DNA from: Sialis fuliginosa | Taxonomy: Eukaryota; Arthropoda; Insecta; Megaloptera; Sialidae | Assembly (NCBI GenBank): GCA_961205875.1 | Contig: OY540814.1 | Coordinates: forward strand, 10,150,993 to 10,214,992 | Direction: 5' to 3' | DNA length: 64,000 nucleotides | Part shown: positions 59,635-64,000 of the stretch, one piece after another | Layout of the letters: each line of letters starts with the position of its first letter | Numbering within the stretch: the first letter of the stretch is position 1 | The notes under the pieces: model-generated | What the model was told of the DNA's origin: nothing | Database searches by the model: none | The model's input: only the letters and a program-made list of their open reading frames with translations | Made by a program: the position numbers and the translations under genes

Positions 59635-61779
59635 ATACTTATTAGGATATGTTCCGGTCTTCTTCTTCTTTTGTTAGCGTCTTTTACCCGATTTAAAGTT
59701 AGACAAATTTTTTTAACGAAAATTTAATACTTCTATTTTTATTTGGACTAGCGCATTGGGTATTATTATTCGGGTTAATATTCACAAAATCATAGCGACC
59801 TAAAATATTCAACATGCCCACCCGACATATGTACGTCTAATATATTGGACCGTGAGTATATGTGGGTTAAAATTGTATACATAAATTCCAAGAAAACCTA
59901 CCAATATAATATAACATATTACTTTTTGTATACAGGCGTATTAGTTTTAAACATTTTACTAAATAAATAATATCATATTTACTAATAATTAAATTCTTTT
60001 ATTAAATATATAATCATTATTCAACCATTATAATCTAATATCAATGTAATATTTTTCAATATTCCAGTAAAACATTTTTCATGATATCAGTGTAATTACT
60101 ATAATTCCATTTCAAGAAGAAAATAATTTATAATTTAAAACATACCTGAACCCGTGAGAGAAGAATTTTACGAAATAAATAATCTAATTATCGAAGAGGA
60201 TTCTATTTTTGCTTACGCGTTTTTGTGCTTGCTGTTTATATTTAATCCTTTGGAGTATTAAATAAATTAATATATTTTTCACGCCAAGCGCCTTAAATAA
60301 ATTTCCCCTGCCTCGAAAGATTACAAAATGAAAAATTGCCCTTTGGTACAATATCCAAGAATTATCTCATCGCGTTCGTAGCTTACCAAAGTTTAATTAC
60401 CTAGCACAATGTGGGCAAAAATCTCAATCACAACTTCTACTTAATTAAAACTGAAATGGAAAAAGATTTTAGACTCTAAAACACCGTACGCCTTCGCTCT
60501 AAATCGGGTTAAATTCTTGTAAAACGAAAGAGAATATTAATGGCTAAATGCAGCAAGAAGTGGAGTGTCTCTAAAAAGTTCTCTTTTCCGAAAAGTAGAG
60601 TAATTTCACAAGATCAAATTATAAATAGCTCCTACTATCCCGCTTTATCAGGAATTCGTGCGCATAAATATATTTTTGAATAAAATCAATTTTCGATATT
60701 CTAACAATATTTGAATATTTTACAAAAAAATTTCAATACATCACTTTAATATTTCAGTATTACATTTTAAAAATATAAGATTTAAAATATTGCATGTATA
60801 AAATATATCTTTACAGATATTTAAGTTTTAGTATAATATGTATTAGGTATATTTTATATTTTACTAGCAGCATATTTATATTAAAATATCATTCTATGAC
60901 TGTAAAAATTTCATAAAAAGCAGCATATTTTTCACATTATGTGTTTATAATTCAACCATGTTCTTTGTTATTTAGTAAGTTTTTTAAAGAAATATAACAC
61001 AACAAGAAATACCGCACATTAAATTTTATAGTTTCATATCCTTGGTATCTATAAAAGTGTAGAATATTTGCATTCATAGGGCATTACTTTTACTACATTG
61101 CATATTATTTGAATTCATTGTGTTGATCGTTGTTTATGTGATATTTTTATATTTTCAATATTGTCAGCAATAATAACAGCAGTGGATTTACTGAATATAC
61201 ATATCTTGTACATATTATAATATATCTATAAAGGAATAAAGGTAAACAATATTTAATATATTTTATGAATTGGAATACTTAATTATTAATGTATATACCT
61301 ATATAATATGTACGCTTATAAATGTAGATAGTTTTTATTGCTTCTGAATAATTCATATGATAGAAACACTATCATCTACCTCAAAAACATATAATATATG
61401 AATACACGTCTATTTGATTCAGTACCTAAGTATCAGTAGCGGATCACTAATTTTTAAATAAAAATTTAAAATAATAAAACGTCTACATACTAAAATTCTT
61501 CGAATTATCAATTTTCATTTGATTTTCACTTGCTAGGATTGAATAAAAACATTTTTGGGTAACCCATTTACTTCCCTCAAAAAATGCTTTTATTTTTATA
61601 ACTCAGGCCTATTATTGGTTCACCACTTACTATAATTATTCCAAATCTCATATTTCTAGGTCAAACGATTTATTAACTAGAAGGCTGTGACAACGATACG
61701 GAATTACTAAAAATCGATATAGTTTATATTTTTAATTTCTGCCAGACACTTATAAATTTAAAAAAAACTGTCGTATTAC
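59635..61779. other. Intergenic DNA, partly of higher complexity
   Basis: No gene seen. The 60130-60670 stretch is free of repeats and less skewed (AGTGGAGTGTCTCTAAAAAG, CACCGTACGCCTTCGCTC), so it is a candidate conserved non-coding block. The rest is AT-rich. Confidence 0.4.
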
Positions 61780-61783
61780 TTAA

Positions 61784-62436
61784 GGCAGTATTGCGGTGTG
61801 ATTTAAAATTTTAGATTTTTTTAAATACATATTTTGAAAGTAAAATATATTGAGAGTACCTAATACCTATACTATGAAAATTGTAATCCGAACTTCAAAG
61901 TATTTATGTAGTTACAGCACATAGAAGATAACGAGCCGTGTTAGAGTAATATATCTGTTACTACTTCGTAGACGCTTTTTTCTCGAAACGAATCATTTTT
62001 TAGTTGGTCGGAAGCAGAACTGAAATTCTAGTCAACCGATCGGGCTATAATTTTAACACCTTGTTCTACACATTAATAGTTATCGTATTACTTAAAATTA
62101 TTTATATTTATAAATCATTTCTTCTTTTTTTCGATTTTCAACGAAAAAAACACGATTTTTGCAATTGTTTTTTTACAAGTTTGCCATTTTGTTATTTATA
62201 AATATAAATGTCTAATTCTAGGTAATACGATAGAGACTAGTCTATAAAATAAAAATATGTTTGATTCTTTTGTTTCAAATCACTACAAGTGGAGATGTGC
62301 TTCCCACCACTGCTTTGACTCCAAAAACACAAAGTATAATAATATTTACTAAAAAAATGTTGTTTTATTTTTTTTTTATTACAAAAAAAATCTTTAAATG
62401 AGCGTAAAATTGTAGGCGTCACACAACAATACTGCC
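61784..62436. mobile_element. 653-bp element flanked by TTAA
   Basis: GGCAGTATTGCGGTGTGA at the left is matched by TCACACAACAATACTGCC at the right, with TTAA on both sides (61780-61783, 62437-62440). A TTAA duplication is typical of piggyBac, but the usual CCC(T/A) ends are absent; a TA duplication within TTAA would equally suit a mariner-type MITE. Frames inside are of chance-like composition. Confidence 0.75.
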
Positions 62437-62440
62437 TTAA

Positions 62441-63088
62441 TAAAATAAAAGGAATCGTAAAAATGTAAGATTAACTTTTCAATTTACATAAACATGGACT
62501 TTTCACAACCCGCCACTGGTACCAAGACAAGACAGCACTTTCTGAACTGTCAGTGCAGAGATATGTATGAAAAATGCAGTAAGCGATTTATCAGGTACGG
62601 TGTGCATAAAACATGAACATCTACAGCGCAACCCATTAGATTGACAATTCAAAAGCGAACAGGCATAACGCGTTTTGTACATTTGACAACATTTTGTGTT
62701 GTAAGACGAACGATTCTGACTGATGTTGACTTGAATCTCATTGACCTTCTATATGTCAACATTGGTGTGAGGAGAGAGGTGGGGATAAGGTCTCTTTATC
62801 TCTCTCTCTCTGTGATGTTATCATGGAAGAATAAACACATAGATAGAGAATATTCGAGCAGGTATATGTTTGTGCATAATCAAATACTGCGCGTTTCCTA
62901 TATCAACATTCGCATGTGAATACATACGTTATGTAAAGGAGACCAAAAAGTTCGTGGATGTTTTCAAATATTCAACACAACTACAATGCATATTATACAT
63001 TATATCACTAAATTATATTACATAACTAGCGCGTTGGACCCAGTGCTACCCAGAAATAGAAATTTAATCTACAATAAAGCTAATAAAT
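62441..63088. other. Intergenic DNA
   Basis: No gene supported. The frame 62641-62919 spans a (TC) run and matches no family I know. ACTAGCGCGTTGGACCCAGT near 63028 has insect retroelement-tail wording. Confidence 0.35.
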
Positions 63089-63091
63089 ATT

Positions 63092-63506
63092 GGGTGCGTT
63101 TAGCGAACGTCAGCGGTTGAGATGCTGACCAAATCGGTTTCGCTAAACAGGCCGCTGCGCAAACACTGACTTCCAACTGTTGAGTAAACAAGTCAGCGCA
63201 AAAAATTAACGCTGCGTCGGTCAGCTATTAGCTGGCTCTGACTTGTTCATATTTAGACGTCAAAACTTTTTGGTTCGGTAAATTATTTTTGCGTTTTCTG
63301 AGTCGTTTTTGTCGAAAAAAATGAACAAACCAATTTTTTAAAAGGATTTCGTTATTATAAACAACAGGCTCGTTCGTAGAAATATTAATGGTAATATTTA
63401 TGTTTTTTGTGATACTAGGACTGTAAGCTCACGGTTTAGAGAATTTGAAGCATACTCAGCATAGTTGACTACTGACTTTCAACCACTGAGCTCGCTAAAG
63501 GCACCC
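63092..63506. mobile_element. 415-bp MITE, GGGTGCSTTTAGCGA ends
   Basis: GGGTGCGTTTAGCGAACGTC at the left is matched by GAGCTCGCTAAAGGCACCC at the right. Inner repeats (CAGCGGTTGA / TCAACCACTG) also face each other. ATT lies on both flanks (63089-63091, 63507-63509), a 3-bp duplication that would suit a PIF/Harbinger-like element, though the usual TWA is not met. Non-coding. Confidence 0.75.
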
Positions 63507-63509
63507 ATT

Positions 63510-63811
63510 GTTTTCATTTATTGCTAATTATTTACGCAGCACACAGGAAGATATATATCTCTCCGACGCGGACGATTGTATTTTCGACTTCTTGAAATTT
63601 ACACAAGTTCACACAAAATACTATCCATTAGTGAAAATCGTAATAAAATCGGTTCAGTAGTTACAAGAAAATCGTACACAGAGAGACGCAGCGAGAAACA
63701 GACGCTATGGGAGGCTTTGTTAAATAATATGTGTGAACTTCTTTTTGTTTATTTAAAAATAACCGAATTTATTTCATATTTTAAATGAGTGAAATCAATA
63801 AAAAAAAACTT
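63510..63811. other. Repeat-like DNA, no gene
   Basis: ATCGGTTCAGTAGTTACAAG at about 63650 and the following ACACAGAGAGACGCAGCG are wording typical of insect transposon tails. The open frame 63576-63788 runs through this and is not a gene. Confidence 0.35.
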
Positions 63812-64000
63812 TTGCCAAGTGAATGCACAGTGCTTCCTCGTGGTGAATTCATCAAAGAGAGTTAATTAATAAACAATTTTAATATTTGACAATTTAAATC
63901 TAAATTTAATTTTTTTTTGTTATGCAAACGTAAAAATGACATTTAATATGTCAAAGTAACTAACGATTGTAAAAAACAAATGACTTTTTTTTAAAGCAAA
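63812..64000 (+). repeat. Start of another copy of the 30015-31770 repeat family
   Basis: GTGAATGCACAGTGCTTCCT then CGTGGTGAATTCATCAAAG matches the left edge at 30015. GCAAACGTAAAAATGACATT then TAATATGTCAAAGTA matches the reverse complement of 31585-31640. The copy runs off the window end. Confidence 0.75.

Overview
This window is AT-rich, intron- and transposon-dominated insect DNA. The evidence is one unmistakable insect-type Kekkon gene, eukaryotic splice and poly(A) signals, and many non-autonomous DNA transposons of the hAT, Tc1/mariner and pogo types. I see no operons, rRNA, convincing tRNA genes or CRISPR arrays. I cannot fix the insect order from sequence alone.

Gene content: the only gene I can call with confidence is at 13488-15932 (+). 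It encodes an 814-residue LRR/Ig transmembrane receptor that most resembles Kekkon-5. Its whole coding sequence lies in one exon, preceded by a good 3' splice site at 13434, so at least one non-coding 5' exon must lie upstream. A GC-richer island at 12040-12250 is a possible but unproven source. Other GC-richer islands (30660-30790, 36209-36454 with a consensus CAG|GTAAGT donor, 51160-51520 with a TATAAAA motif, and 52200-52450) are the best candidates for exons or promoters of genes whose bodies lie largely outside the window.

Mobile DNA fills much of the rest. The most striking object is a 3.3 kb foldback element (26643-29964). Its two near-identical inverted arms each hold an array of ~178-bp tandem repeats (about 7 copies left, 5 right). 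It has GRGTCATTCC termini and a TAAT target duplication, and if transcribed it would form a very long hairpin RNA. Elements with readable ends and target duplications are three hATs (43434-44857, 57686-58466, 58951-59626, each with an exact 8-bp duplication), a pogo-like element with a psq-HTH remnant (42114-43411, TA), further TA elements (18587-19227, 22336-23263, 39238-39937), a TTAA element (61784-62436) and an ATT element (63092-63506). Two copies of a palindromic MITE are present, one nested in the first hAT. Transposase relics include a DUF4817-like N-terminus near 403, a mariner fragment near 32000 and a possible THAP-domain relic near 39461.

The remaining stretches are AT-rich intergenic or intronic DNA in which short open frames look like chance. 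Coordinates of repeats without readable ends are approximate because they were aligned by eye.
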